64,000 nt of DNA, taken from Sphingobacterium pedocola. Lineage in GTDB: Bacteria > Bacteroidota > Bacteroidia > Sphingobacteriales > Sphingobacteriaceae. Below are positions 55,066 through 64,000 of the stretch, in pieces (the stretch's first letter is position 1; each line of letters opens with the position of its first letter). A program made the translations under genes and the position numbers. Below the pieces are notes generated by a model. The model had not been told where the DNA came from, did not search any database, and saw nothing but the letters and a program-made list of their open reading frames with translations. Location: contig NZ_MU158693.1 in the NCBI RefSeq assembly GCF_015209965.1, positions 347,138 through 411,137 on the forward strand, read 5' to 3'.

Positions 55066-56313
55066 CTACCTCACCTGTCCATTCCCTGTCACAAACCATT
55101 TTTCTGTAACCAATTTTTCCAATGCAAAAGGACCACGGGCATGTAATTTCTGCGTCGAGATCCCTATTTCTGCACCTAGCCCAAATTCGCCTCCATCGGT
55201 GAAACGTGTTGAAGCATTGGAATAAACCGCAGCGGCATCGACTACATTCATAAAGGTGCTGATGCGATCCGGGTTAGTCGAAACTATACATTCAGAATGC
55301 TTGGAGGAATACCGCGCGATGTGGTCTAATGCCTCTTGAAAATTATCAACGACTTTGACAGAACATTTGAAATCCAAAAATTCTCTTCCAAAATCAGATT
55401 CATCTGCCTGTAGAAGATGAGGATAGCTTAGGTTTTTCAATGTGACAAACGCATCTTTATCTGCAAAAATCTCGACATCCGCTTCTTGCAATAAAGGAGC
55501 TACTTTGCGAAGGAAGTTTTCAGAAACTACGCGGTCGACCAGTATCGTATCTAATGCATTACAGACAGAAGGACGCGAAATCTTCGCGTTTGCTACAATC
55601 TTAGCCGCATTTTCCAAATTACCCGTTTCCTCTACATAAGTATGACAGACCCCTGCTCCGGTTTCGATCACCGGAACTTTGGCATTCTGCCGTACAAAAT
55701 CGATTAGTGATTGGGATCCCCGCGGAATAATAATGTCAACATATTTCGTCGCTGTCAGCAATTCGGCAACAAACTTCCGATCGGTAGGAAGTAATTGAAC
55801 AATATGTTTATTCAGATCAAACTCAGCGAGAACGATATGAATAAGATCGACTAATATGCTATTGGTAAACCATGCATCCGAACCGCCACGCAATAAACAT
55901 GCGTTTCCCGATTGAATACAAAGAGCAGCTACATCAATCGTTACATTTGGACGTGACTCATAAATAACCCCCACAACACCCAATGCCACCGATTTCTTTT
56001 CAATCCGCAGCCCATTATCTAATTGTTTCGAGAGCAGTACTTTTCCGGTAGGATCTTCCAATTGGCTTACATCTATTACACTTTGGGCCAAGCCTTCAAT
56101 CCGCTCTTTATTCAATACCAGTCTGTCATATTTCGGATCGGATTTGTCCATACGATCCAAATCTTTTTGATTGGCGGTAATAATCTCTTCCGTATTTTCT
56201 ATCAAAAGAGAAGACAATCGCATTAACACGTTTCTTTTCGTTTCTAAAGACAGTGGTTGAATAACCTGTTTTGCGCGGCTCGCTTCTATTAATTGTTGTT
56301 CTATCGTTTCCAT
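55066..56313 (-). CDS. proA: Gamma-glutamyl phosphate reductase
   Basis: 415 residues. ALGVVGVIYESRPNVTIDVA, GNACLLRGGSDAWFTN and IIPRGSQSLIDFVRQNAKVP belong to the aldehyde-dehydrogenase fold of ProA; the catalytic Cys lies in KISRPSVCNALDTILVD. It reduces glutamyl-5-phosphate to glutamate semialdehyde with NADPH in proline synthesis. It starts 9 bp after the proB stop. Confidence 0.97.
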   Translation of the reverse strand: METIEQQLIEASRAKQVIQPLSLETKRNVLMRLSSLLIENTEEIITANQKDLDRMDKSDPKYDRLVLNKERIEGLAQSVIDVSQLEDPTGKVLLSKQLDNGLRIEKKSVALGVVGVIYESRPNVTIDVAALCIQSGNACLLRGGSDAWFTNSILVDLIHIVLAEFDLNKHIVQLLPTDRKFVAELLTATKYVDIIIPRGSQSLIDFVRQNAKVPVIETGAGVCHTYVEETGNLENAAKIVANAKISRPSVCNALDTILVDRVVSENFLRKVAPLLQEADVEIFADKDAFVTLKNLSYPHLLQADESDFGREFLDFKCSVKVVDNFQEALDHIARYSSKHSECIVSTNPDRISTFMNVVDAAAVYSNASTRFTDGGEFGLGAEIGISTQKLHARGPFALEKLVTEKWFVTGNGQVR

Positions 56314-56322
56314 CTCCTACTA

Positions 56323-57354
56323 TTATAAAAGCACAATATCATCAGCATGTGCAATTTCTAAATTTCTTTTATTTTTTTCGCTTTTAAGAGTCGCCGAATC
56401 CAATTTAGATTTAGCCACGGCATGAATTATTCCCGCTTCATCTGCGATCTGAAATACCTCGCCAATCTCAAAATCCTGCACGACATTCATCACGCCTACC
56501 GCCAACAAACTCTTTCTACTTTGCAAAGCGTGTATAGCCCCTTGGTCCACGGTTACTAGCCCCGAAATCAAACTCCCACTGGCTAACCATTTATTACGGG
56601 AAGAAAGTTTCTTCTTTTGTGCGTGGCACACCGTTCCCGTCTCGCCTTTTACCGCTTTTAGTATCCCATTTTCAATCTGCATGCTAAAGATAACCGCCTT
56701 AATACCCATTTGATTAGCCAAACGCGCAAAATTCAATTTAGAAGTCATCCCCCCTAGCCCAACAGCAGATTTTTCCTTACGTGCCAAAGCCAGTGCATCT
56801 TTGTCGATTACCTTTATTTCCGGAATGACCTGACCGACGGCATCCAAAACACCTGGAACGGATGTGCTAAACAAGATTTGCTCAGCCCCAAATCCAACTG
56901 CTATCAAAGTCGCCAGCTCGTCATTATCCGAAAATTTAAGTTCTTTATTACTGACGACATCATTCTCATTCGCAATAGGAATAATGTTATTTTTCCAAAG
57001 CGTTTCATAGGTACGCTTGAGTTGCAGAAATTGATCCCGGTTAGCAAAATGCTGACGTTCGCACAGACTCTGCGCCAACGCTATTTTAAAGGGTTTAAAA
57101 TAGGTTGCATAAGTCCGCACCAATAATGGATTACCAATAGCCGCTGCTGCTTTCCGTTCAGAAAGCGTACCGCTGTACCTAGGAAAGTATTTCTTGCCGG
57201 CAGCCACGGCGCCCGAGGACACCAATACAATATTGTAAGCGGATTGTAGCTGAGCTGTTTGTCTTGCAATTTCCAAAACGATTTGCTCATCTATTTCGCC
57301 ATTAGTTGTAATAGAGGCCGAACCGAATTTGATAACCAAAATTGGCTTCTTCAT
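56323..57354 (-). CDS. proB: Glutamate 5-kinase
   Basis: 343 residues. The amino-acid-kinase domain has ILVIKFGSASITTNGEIDEQ, NIVLVSSGAVAAGKKYF, NIIPIANENDVVSNKELKFS and AVGLGGMTSKLNFARLANQM. A C-terminal PUA domain (about 265-343, ASGSLISGLVTVDQGAIHAL) is present. It phosphorylates glutamate in the first committed step to proline and pairs with proA downstream. No feedback-loop defect is visible. Confidence 0.95.
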   Translation of the reverse strand: MKKPILVIKFGSASITTNGEIDEQIVLEIARQTAQLQSAYNIVLVSSGAVAAGKKYFPRYSGTLSERKAAAAIGNPLLVRTYATYFKPFKIALAQSLCERQHFANRDQFLQLKRTYETLWKNNIIPIANENDVVSNKELKFSDNDELATLIAVGFGAEQILFSTSVPGVLDAVGQVIPEIKVIDKDALALARKEKSAVGLGGMTSKLNFARLANQMGIKAVIFSMQIENGILKAVKGETGTVCHAQKKKLSSRNKWLASGSLISGLVTVDQGAIHALQSRKSLLAVGVMNVVQDFEIGEVFQIADEAGIIHAVAKSKLDSATLKSEKNKRNLEIAHADDIVLL

Positions 57355-57515
57355 TTAAATATTATTAATAATACGCGTTGATATTTTGGAAAAATATAAA
57401 TATATACAGGATTTTCAAGAAAATAAATAATATTATTATTTTCTAATTCCGTTTAAATCAAAAACGACCCTTATTTGTTTAATCTAAAAAACGTACAGCT
57501 ATACTGGATTACGAA

Positions 57516-57950
57516 ATGAACATACTAATACTACCTTTACTATTCGTTTCCTTAATTGCAATAAGTACTTCTTGTCGCTCTGTTAATACAACGCAGTCTA
57601 ATAAGCAAGATAGCGTAGACTTCGTCGGAAACGATCGAGATTCAAACGAATGCATTGCGTCTGCCGGATATACCTGGTCAAAGGTAAAACATGCTTGTGT
57701 GAGACCTTGGGAACATGGAATAGAATTACATATCTTAAATACGTCTTCCGCTTATCAAACCTCCACTTACATACTAATAGATTCCACAAAAAATGAAGCG
57801 GAAATTTTTGTCCCCAATGAGTCACACAGTATCGTATTGCAGGAAAACTCCACTAATCACTATACAAATGGAAAATTCAATTTAACGCAAGAGAATTTTT
57901 GCTGGACGTTGAGTCTAAACAACACAAAATTATATCGAGAACAGAAATAG
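57516..57950 (+). CDS. Small lipoprotein, unknown function
   Basis: 144 residues. MNILILPLLFVSLIAISTSC is a lipoprotein signal with the Cys at 20. After a Ser/Asn-rich linker comes a Cys-containing segment (NECIASAGYTWSKVKHACVR, then PWEHGIELH) with a possible disulfide pair, then a beta-rich C-terminus. The fold is not recognised. Divergent from proB; convergent with uvrB, 21 bp apart. Confidence 0.7.
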   Translation: MNILILPLLFVSLIAISTSCRSVNTTQSNKQDSVDFVGNDRDSNECIASAGYTWSKVKHACVRPWEHGIELHILNTSSAYQTSTYILIDSTKNEAEIFVPNESHSIVLQENSTNHYTNGKFNLTQENFCWTLSLNNTKLYREQK

Positions 57951-57971
57951 TACAAATCTACGCACTTTCTA

Positions 57972-60002
57972 TTATGCAAAGCGATCTGTATACATTTTCT
58001 CCAAAGCAAACATTTCGTCACGCAATTTAGCCGCTTCCAGAAAATCCATATCTTTCGCAGCTTTTTCCATCCGCTTTCTAACCGTATCTACCGCTTTTTT
58101 CATCTCCTTCTCACTCATATATTCCATCAAGGGATCAGCAGCTAACAGTGAACCTGCGTCGGGTTCCACGTACGCCTTCGCTTCTCCTGGTTTGTAATCA
58201 GCTACGGAAGTTTGTTCTAAAATCTCTTCGCGGCTCTTACCCACCGTACGTGGAGTGATGCCATGCTCTTCGTTGTACATCATCTGCTTATCCCTTCGTC
58301 GGTTGGTTTCCTCAATAGTAATACGCATACTTTGAGTCACCTTGTCCGCATACATAATAACCCGCCCTTTCTCATTACGAGCCGCCCGACCTATCGTTTG
58401 GATAAGTGATCGTTCAGATCGTAAAAACCCTTCCTTGTCGGCATCTAAGATGGCTACCAAGGTAACCTCCGGTAAATCTAGTCCTTCCCTCAAAAGGTTT
58501 ACCCCAACCAACACATCAAATTCGCCCAAGCGCAAACCTCTCAGGATTTCCACCCGTTCTAATGTTTTTACTTCAGAGTGGATATAACGTACCTTTATAT
58601 TAAGCCGACTCATATACTTCGTCAGTTCTTCAGCCATACGCTTCGTTAACGTAGTAGCCAAAATGCGACCGCCATCCTTAATTGCCTTATCGACCTCTTC
58701 CAGAAAATCGTCAACTTGGTTAACTGCAGGTTTTATCTCAATAATCGGATCCAATAAGCCTGTCGGACGGATTACTTGTTCCACGACGACACCTTCCGTC
58801 TGCTGTAATTCATAATCTCCAGGGGTAGCCGACACATATACTGTTTGATTCGTCAGCGATTCAAACTCGGGAAAATTTAACGGTCTATTATCCAAAGCGG
58901 CTGGTAACCGGAACCCATACTCTACCAGCGAAATTTTACGGGAGCGATCTCCTCCATACATCGCACGGAGCTGAGGCAACGTAACATGACTCTCATCTAT
59001 GACCAATAGATAATCTTCGGGAAAATAATCCAACAAACAGAAGGGTCTCATCCCGGGTTCCCTACCATCAAAGAATCTTGAATAGTTCTCAATTCCTGAG
59101 CAGTATCCAAGTTCCCGCATCATTTCCAAATCATAGTTTACGCGTTCTTCGAGACGCTTCGCCTCTAACATCTTTCCTTCTCCTTCCAATTGCTCTTTTC
59201 GCTGCATCAATTCTTCTTGAATACGCCATATAGATTCGGTAAATTTTTCCTTGGGCGTTACAAATAGATTAGCCGGAAATAGGGACAGCGCTTCATGGTG
59301 GGCCAATGTTTTCCCACTGCCGGGGTCGATTTCGCTCAGCTCATCAATTTCGTCGCCGAAAAAGGATATACGATAAGCGTTATCAAGATAGGCAGGATAT
59401 ATATCTACAGTATCCCCTTTAACCCGAAACGTCCCACGTTTAAAATCGCTAGTTGTACGGGAATACAGAATTTCAACCAATTTATGCAAAAATGCATTGC
59501 GTGAAATGGTCGTTCCAACGCCAAATCTAAAAATAGAACGAGAAAAATCTTCTGGATTCCCCATACCATAAATACAGGATACAGAAGAGACAACAATTAC
59601 ATCTCTACGGCCTGACATAAGTGCAGATGTTGTCGCTAAGCGTAACTTTTCAATTTCCTCATTGATTGCTAAATCCTTCTCAATGTATGTATTTGAAGAG
59701 GCGATAAAAGCTTCAGGTTGGTAATAATCGTAATAAGAGACAAAGTATTGAACGGAATTCTCCGGAAAAAACTGTTTGAATTCGCCATAAAGCTGAGCCG
59801 CCAAAGTCTTATTGTGGCTTAATATTAGTGTTGGCTTTTGGGTTTGTTGAATCACGTTGGCAACAGTAAACGTTTTACCAGACCCGGTTACCCCCAACAG
59901 TGTTTGATATTGCTCTCCCTCATTCACCCCAGCCACTAATTCCTTGATAGCCTGCGGTTGATCCCCAGTCGGCTTATATTCCGATGTTAATTGAAATTCC
60001 AT
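57972..60002 (-). CDS. uvrB: Excinuclease ABC subunit B
   Basis: 676 residues. Walker A is TLLGVTGSGKTFTVANVI; the DEAD-type helicase box is VIDESHVTL; the beta-hairpin that inserts in damaged DNA is in YFVSYYDYYQPEAFI. The second RecA domain has EGLDLPEVTLVAILDADKEG and TIGRAARNEKGRVIMYAD, and a UVR domain binding UvrC ends the protein (KAAKDMDFLEAAKLRDEMFA). Complete nucleotide-excision-repair subunit, UvrA and UvrC not in the window. Confidence 0.98.
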   Translation of the reverse strand: MEFQLTSEYKPTGDQPQAIKELVAGVNEGEQYQTLLGVTGSGKTFTVANVIQQTQKPTLILSHNKTLAAQLYGEFKQFFPENSVQYFVSYYDYYQPEAFIASSNTYIEKDLAINEEIEKLRLATTSALMSGRRDVIVVSSVSCIYGMGNPEDFSRSIFRFGVGTTISRNAFLHKLVEILYSRTTSDFKRGTFRVKGDTVDIYPAYLDNAYRISFFGDEIDELSEIDPGSGKTLAHHEALSLFPANLFVTPKEKFTESIWRIQEELMQRKEQLEGEGKMLEAKRLEERVNYDLEMMRELGYCSGIENYSRFFDGREPGMRPFCLLDYFPEDYLLVIDESHVTLPQLRAMYGGDRSRKISLVEYGFRLPAALDNRPLNFPEFESLTNQTVYVSATPGDYELQQTEGVVVEQVIRPTGLLDPIIEIKPAVNQVDDFLEEVDKAIKDGGRILATTLTKRMAEELTKYMSRLNIKVRYIHSEVKTLERVEILRGLRLGEFDVLVGVNLLREGLDLPEVTLVAILDADKEGFLRSERSLIQTIGRAARNEKGRVIMYADKVTQSMRITIEETNRRRDKQMMYNEEHGITPRTVGKSREEILEQTSVADYKPGEAKAYVEPDAGSLLAADPLMEYMSEKEMKKAVDTVRKRMEKAAKDMDFLEAAKLRDEMFALEKMYTDRFA

Positions 60003-60131
60003 ATTACTTCGTGAAATGTAAACTTAATAAAAATGTTCGTCATCTTTATACTCCGTACAATAATGTAGCCTGAAATAAACATTCAATGATTTTTTTTGTT
60101 AAATTGGTAGAAATTAAAAAACCCGAACGCT

Positions 60132-60779
60132 ATGATCAACATTCTCACCCAACACAATAGCATAGCAAATCATTTTTTAGCCGAATTACGCGATGTCCAT
60201 ATACAACAAGATAGATTACGCTTCCGTAAAAACTTAGAGCGTATAGGTGAAATTATGGCATATGAAATCAGCAAAACATTTCAATATAAACTTCATGAAG
60301 TAGAAACGCCGTTGGGAGTCGCCAACACACAGCAACTTGTAGAGCATCCTGTTCTCGCTACTATTATCCGCGCCGGCTTACCTTTCCACCAGGGCTTTCT
60401 GAATGTATTTGATAAGTCGGACAGCGGCTTTATAGCTGCCTACCGTCACACTAAAAAAAGTGGTGAATTCGAAGTGCATAAAAAATACGTGAATACACCC
60501 AATCTTGATGACAAGCTTGTCATTATGGTAGATCCTATGCTCGCCACCGGGAGAAGTATCGTATTATGCTGCAAAGAGCTGTTAGCGGAATATAATATCA
60601 GGGAACTTCATATTGCCGCAGTCATTGCATCGGAAGAAGGCATCCAACATGTGAGGGCATTCGTACCTGAAGCACATATATGGATAGGTGACGTTGACAA
60701 CGAATTGACCAGCAAATCATATATTGTCCCAGGACTCGGAGATGCCGGAGATTTGGCGTATGGTAATAAAGAAGAATAA
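60132..60779 (+). CDS. upp: Uracil phosphoribosyltransferase
   Basis: 215 residues. The PRPP loop is VIMVDPMLATGRSIVLCCKE and the uracil-binding C-terminal end is VPGLGDAGDLAYGNK; TIIRAGLPFHQGFLNVFDKS is also typical. It makes UMP from uracil and PRPP (pyrimidine salvage). Divergent from uvrB. Confidence 0.96.
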   Translation: MINILTQHNSIANHFLAELRDVHIQQDRLRFRKNLERIGEIMAYEISKTFQYKLHEVETPLGVANTQQLVEHPVLATIIRAGLPFHQGFLNVFDKSDSGFIAAYRHTKKSGEFEVHKKYVNTPNLDDKLVIMVDPMLATGRSIVLCCKELLAEYNIRELHIAAVIASEEGIQHVRAFVPEAHIWIGDVDNELTSKSYIVPGLGDAGDLAYGNKEE

Positions 60780-60879
60780 CACCACACGTACTAGCTCATT
60801 TGCGCTAGTCAAAATTTAATATGTAATTAACACAAAATGAACACTATATCCTTAAATTTAATTCATAAAAAACAACATT

Positions 60880-61353
60880 ATGGAATGGCACAAATACAGT
60901 GGCGAAGTTATACGGATTCCTATCAATGAAGCTGTTGAAGAAATCATACGTAAAGAAGCCCATGTAGGTAACAAGCTTAAGGTTTACGTCGGAACCGACT
61001 CTCAGGTAAAACGAGGAATAGTCGAATTCGCAACCGTCATAGTCTTCTTACGAGAGCACAAAGGAGGGTTTATGTTTGTTCAACGGGACAAAAAGCAGCA
61101 TCGAATGAGCATAAAAGAACGTATGCTCATTGAAGTTCAAAAATCGATAGAAATAGCCTATCATCTCTGCCCTCTCCTTGATCAATACCACATTGATCTG
61201 GAAGTCCACGCCGACATCAATACCAATCCAAATTTCCAGTCTAACGTAGCGCTTAAAGAAGCGATGGGTTACATCATGGGAATGGGATTTATTTTCAAGG
61301 CCAAACCGGAATCATTTGCAAGTACAGCCTGTGCTAATAAGGCAGTACAATAG
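60880..61353 (+). CDS. YkuK/DUF458-family RNase H-like protein
   Basis: 157 residues. VYVGTDSQVKRGIVEFATVI supplies the first acidic strand of an RNase H-like fold, with LEVHADINTNPNFQSNVALK, where a second Asp follows, and GYIMGMGFIFKAKPESFAST at the C-terminus with ACANKAV. The family is annotated as YkuK or DUF458, a ribonuclease-H-like protein of unknown substrate. It lies 100 bp after upp and just before the NadR-like kinase gene. Confidence 0.85.
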   Translation: MEWHKYSGEVIRIPINEAVEEIIRKEAHVGNKLKVYVGTDSQVKRGIVEFATVIVFLREHKGGFMFVQRDKKQHRMSIKERMLIEVQKSIEIAYHLCPLLDQYHIDLEVHADINTNPNFQSNVALKEAMGYIMGMGFIFKAKPESFASTACANKAVQ

Positions 61354-61456
61354 CAAGCGGACGGTTTTTCTTGTTTTCAGTGCATCTTTAGTTGTAAAAC
61401 AATTGAAGTATGGAATCGTCGTCCAAAAGAAAAATTTTCGGTATTATTGCCTCAAC

Positions 61457-61996
61457 ATGAACAATAATCAAAACAGACTACTAAAAATAGCTGTCGTCGG
61501 TCCAGAATCTACTGGGAAATCCACAATGGCTCGCTATTTAGCCGAACAATACGATACGGTTTGTGTACCCGAATACGCTCGATACTATTGCAAAAATCTT
61601 CACAATAATTATACGCTGCAAGATGAAGTTAATATGTTTTATGGGCAAATCGCGCTCGAAGAGGCCCTGATCCCGCTTTGCCGTAACAATTTCATGATAG
61701 CAGACGTCACGATCATGACAATAAAGATATGGTGCGACCACCTTTTTGGAGATACACCTCAGGAAGTGAAGGAAGAAATTTCCCGAAGACATTACGACTT
61801 TTATCTTCTGATGGACATTGACTTGCCCTGGCAGGATGACCCGTTACGGGATTTCCCCGATCAACGTGAACATTTTATGGAAGTATGGAAACGGGAGCTG
61901 GATGATTTGGAAGCTAAATATGCGATTGTATCCGGCCTGGGCGATGAACGTCTAAACAATGCTTTGAAAGCTATAAAAGAAAGCGTATTTCAATAA
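61457..61996 (+). CDS. NadR-like AAA ATPase (nicotinamide riboside kinase type)
   Basis: 179 residues from MNNNQNRLLKIAVVGPESTG, with Walker A GPESTGKSTMARYLAEQY; the longer frame from 61316 overlaps the previous gene and lacks the family N-terminus. VPEYARYYCKNL, ADVTIMTIKIWCDHLFGD, LLMDIDLPWQDDPLRDFPDQ and REHFMEVWK agree with the C-terminal kinase domain of NadR (ATP-dependent nicotinamide riboside kinase). No HTH or adenylyltransferase domain is present. Confidence 0.88.
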   Translation: MNNNQNRLLKIAVVGPESTGKSTMARYLAEQYDTVCVPEYARYYCKNLHNNYTLQDEVNMFYGQIALEEALIPLCRNNFMIADVTIMTIKIWCDHLFGDTPQEVKEEISRRHYDFYLLMDIDLPWQDDPLRDFPDQREHFMEVWKRELDDLEAKYAIVSGLGDERLNNALKAIKESVFQ

Positions 61997-62399
61997 AATT
62001 ACTCCCTACACGTCACTGCCTGTGGTAGGCCAATGTTGTCTAGTTAAGAAGGAGCTGTTTAAAAAGGTCTTACAAAGCGTATAAAAACGTCATTTCGACT
62101 AAAGGGAGCACCGAGCCTGCGAGCTCGCCGTAGGCAAATCTAACGACACATATAAAGCATTTAAAATCAAATACACTTCAATTATTCATGCGTTTAGATA
62201 GATTTATCTTCGATGAGCCTTTCGGGGTTCTCCTCGTTCCTCGTCGAAATGACGATATAATTACTTATGATACAGCCCTGTTACTTCTTTATATCTCGTC
62301 ACTGCGAGGAGGTACGACGCGGGAGTCTTCTTTAACGCATCAATTAAGATTGCTTCGTCCTCAGTCTTCCTTCTCGCAATGACGACGAGTTATAATGAC
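61997..62399. repeat. Intergenic dispersed palindromic repeats
   Basis: The gap holds pieces of family repeats rather than a gene. CGTCATTTCGACTAAAGGGA at about 62089 faces CGAGGAACGAGGAGAACC-type and TCGTCGAAATGACGA (62238-62255) in inverse orientation. TCACTGCGAGGAGGTACGAC (62289-62308) is the inverse of the sequence seen at 49530 and 49650. A frame at 62188-62382 falls in these repeats and is not supported. Confidence 0.7.
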
Positions 62400-63716
62400 T
62401 TAGTATCTGTAGGCATCTGATTTAAAAGGTCCATCTACAGACACCCCAATGTAAGCTGCCTGATCTTCCGTTAATGTATCCAACACCACACCAATATGTG
62501 CTAAATGAAGACGGGCAACTTTCTCATCTAAATGCTTCGGCAACGTGTACACTTTATTTTCGTAAGCCGCCGTATTTGTCCAGAGTTCTAATTGAGCCAA
62601 CGTTTGGTTGGTGAACGAATTTGACATAACAAAAGAAGGGTGCCCTGTAGCGCAACCTAAATTAACTAAACGACCTTCAGCTAATAAGATAATATCCTTT
62701 CCGTCGATGGTGTATTTATCCACTTGAGGTTTGATTTCAACTTTAGTATCGCCATAATTAGTATTAAGCCAAGCCACGTCAATTTCATTATCAAAGTGTC
62801 CGATATTACAAACGACAGCTTTATCTTTCATTACTTTAAAATGCTCAGCGCGAACGATATCTTTATTACCTGTCGTAGTTACCACGATATTGGCCTCCTT
62901 CACCGCTTCAGCAAATTTTTTCACTTCAAATCCTTCCATTGCTGCTTGCAAAGCACATATCGGATCAATTTCCGTAACGATTACACGCACACCCGCCGAA
63001 CGTAATGATTCTGCAGATCCCTTTCCCACGTCGCCATAACCCGCTACTACTGCTACTTTACCCGCTAACATTAAGTCTGTTGCGCGGCGGATCGCATCTA
63101 CCAACGATTCACGACATCCATATTTATTATCAAATTTAGACTTCGTCACAGAATCATTGACATTGATTGCCGGCAAGTGTAAGGTGCCGTTTTTCATGCG
63201 CTCATACAAGCGGTGCACGCCTGTTGTGGTTTCTTCTGACAGCCCCTTGATTCCTGCAATCAATTCCGGAAATTTATCAAAGACCATATTTGTCAAATCT
63301 CCCCCGTCGTCCAATATCATATTTAACGGTTGACGTTCCTCACCGAAAAATAATGTTTGCTCAATACACCAGTTAAACTCTTCTTCAGTCAATCCTTTCC
63401 ATGCATACACCGGAATACCCGCGGCAGCGATAGCAGCAGCAGCATGATCTTGCGTAGAAAAGATATTACAAGAAGACCAGCTGACATCTGCACCCAATTC
63501 TACCAAGGTTTCAATCAATACTGCAGTTTGAATCGTCATATGGAGACAACCTGCAATACGAGCACCTTTTAATGGTTTGGCAGCTCCAAATTCTGCACGC
63601 AAACTCATTAATCCGGGCATCTCTGCTTCCGCTAATTCTATTTCTTTGCGACCCCACTCTGCTAACGTAATATCTTTTACTTTGTAAGGAACGTAAGTAG
63701 TTTCTAATGATGACAT
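62400..63716 (-). CDS. ahcY: Adenosylhomocysteinase
   Basis: 438 residues. N-terminal [20 protein letters not shown] and [20 protein letters not shown]; the NAD-binding Rossmann motif is [20 protein letters not shown]; the C-terminus is [11 protein letters not shown], the usual Lys/Tyr-ended tail. It hydrolyses S-adenosylhomocysteine to adenosine and homocysteine, freeing methyltransferases from product inhibition. Standard length, single gene. Confidence 0.98.
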   Translation of the reverse strand: MSSLETTYVPYKVKDITLAEWGRKEIELAEAEMPGLMSLRAEFGAAKPLKGARIAGCLHMTIQTAVLIETLVELGADVSWSSCNIFSTQDHAAAAIAAAGIPVYAWKGLTEEEFNWCIEQTLFFGEERQPLNMILDDGGDLTNMVFDKFPELIAGIKGLSEETTTGVHRLYERMKNGTLHLPAINVNDSVTKSKFDNKYGCRESLVDAIRRATDLMLAGKVAVVAGYGDVGKGSAESLRSAGVRVIVTEIDPICALQAAMEGFEVKKFAEAVKEANIVVTTTGNKDIVRAEHFKVMKDKAVVCNIGHFDNEIDVAWLNTNYGDTKVEIKPQVDKYTIDGKDIILLAEGRLVNLGCATGHPSFVMSNSFTNQTLAQLELWTNTAAYENKVYTLPKHLDEKVARLHLAHIGVVLDTLTEDQAAYIGVSVDGPFKSDAYRY

Positions 63717-63826
63717 AATGTATTCTTTAAATATTTTAGAAGGACAAAATTACTTGAAAATCAGTTCAATTCAAAGCCTTAAATTCTATTGGAATGCAAA
63801 AGTGACATTATATTGAGGATAGAAAC

Positions 63827-63857
63827 TTGACATGCGCGATTTTATAAATTATCTTTG
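63827..63857 (+). promoter_or_regulatory. Candidate promoter of the bacilliredoxin gene
   Basis: TATCTTTG at 63850-63857 fits TAnnTTTG exactly and TTGACA-like TTGACA (63827) lies 19 bp upstream as a -33 box. The next ATG is at 63943. Confidence 0.5.
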
Positions 63858-63942
63858 TATCAGACATTCATCAAGAACATATACTATATTGTTAATGGGA
63901 TGTCTTGATATTTTTTAATTTTGACTTTTTAATTTAATAAAA

Positions 63943-64000
63943 ATGTATCCAGAATATTTAGTAGCTCCTATGCGTCAAGAATTAGTGGACGCAGGCTTCC
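63943..64000 (+). CDS. Bacilliredoxin (BrxA/BrxB family), 5' end only
   Basis: Only 19 codons are in the window, MYPEYLVAPMRQELVDAGF, the invariant N-terminus of the YphP/YqiW bacilliredoxin family (MYPEYLVAPMR...). These thiol-disulfide proteins remove bacillithiol or similar adducts and often carry a CGC active site further on, beyond the end. The rest cannot be judged. Confidence 0.75.
   Translation, partial: MYPEYLVAPMRQELVDAGF

Noticed and set aside
62188-62382. 64-aa plus-strand frame
   Set aside because: It is made of dispersed palindromic repeats found elsewhere in the window.

Overview
The window is from a member of the Bacteroidota, most likely Sphingobacteriaceae (Sphingobacterium/Pedobacter-like). 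This rests on a SusC/SusD pair, many lipoproteins with a Cys lipobox, TAnnTTTG-type -7 promoter boxes, weak Shine-Dalgarno sites and AT-rich intergenic DNA. It holds about 50 genes.

Region 1 (1-22358, all minus strand) is a polysaccharide utilisation locus. Two parallel beta-helix proteins are followed by a Gfo/Idh/MocA oxidoreductase and a PmoA-like (DUF6807) protein. Next come SusC, SusD, three paralogous polysaccharide-lyase-like lipoproteins, an IPT/TIG-type lipoprotein, a large secreted protein of unknown activity, a membrane transglutaminase-like protein and three lipoproteins sharing an N-terminal module. Region 2 (22601-31124) looks like amino-sugar catabolism: an AgaS-type isomerase/deaminase, a PfkB sugar kinase and a class II ketose-bisphosphate aldolase (a galactosamine/tagatose-type route), with two paralogous DeoR regulators, an EamA permease, a D-threonine-aldolase-like PLP enzyme and an M14 peptidase. 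Together the two regions suggest uptake and use of an acidic, amino-sugar-containing glycan.

Region 3 (31415-44401) is mixed: pirin, two Crp-type regulators, prolyl oligopeptidase, three tandem tRNA-Asp genes, prfA, an SMR exporter, an LpxH-like phosphatase, a very large GH2 beta-galactosidase, and a sigma factor followed by a membrane-anchored trypsin-like protease with an anti-sigma-like N-terminus.

Region 4 (44470-49807) is the highlight. A two-gene minus-strand operon encodes a sigma-70-family factor (271 aa) and a short Cas12f/TnpB-like protein (364 aa). The latter has lost the RuvC-II glutamate and stops before the zinc ribbon and RuvC-III, so it should be nuclease-dead. Upstream lie three CRISPR-like array segments with about 25 repeats of about 36 bp and mostly 29-30 bp spacers. 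Each segment is headed by a near-identical 58-bp element, and the segments are separated by toxin-antitoxin modules, one of them decayed. No cas1, cas2 or active nuclease is present. The architecture fits RNA-guided recruitment of a sigma factor, that is, RNA-programmed transcription rather than immunity.

Region 5 (50199-64000) is mostly housekeeping: an XRE regulator, a transglutaminase, a 1-Cys peroxiredoxin, an acyl-CoA dehydrogenase, proBA, uvrB, upp, a YkuK-like protein, a NadR-like kinase, ahcY and the start of a bacilliredoxin gene. Dispersed palindromic repeats fill several intergenic stretches.
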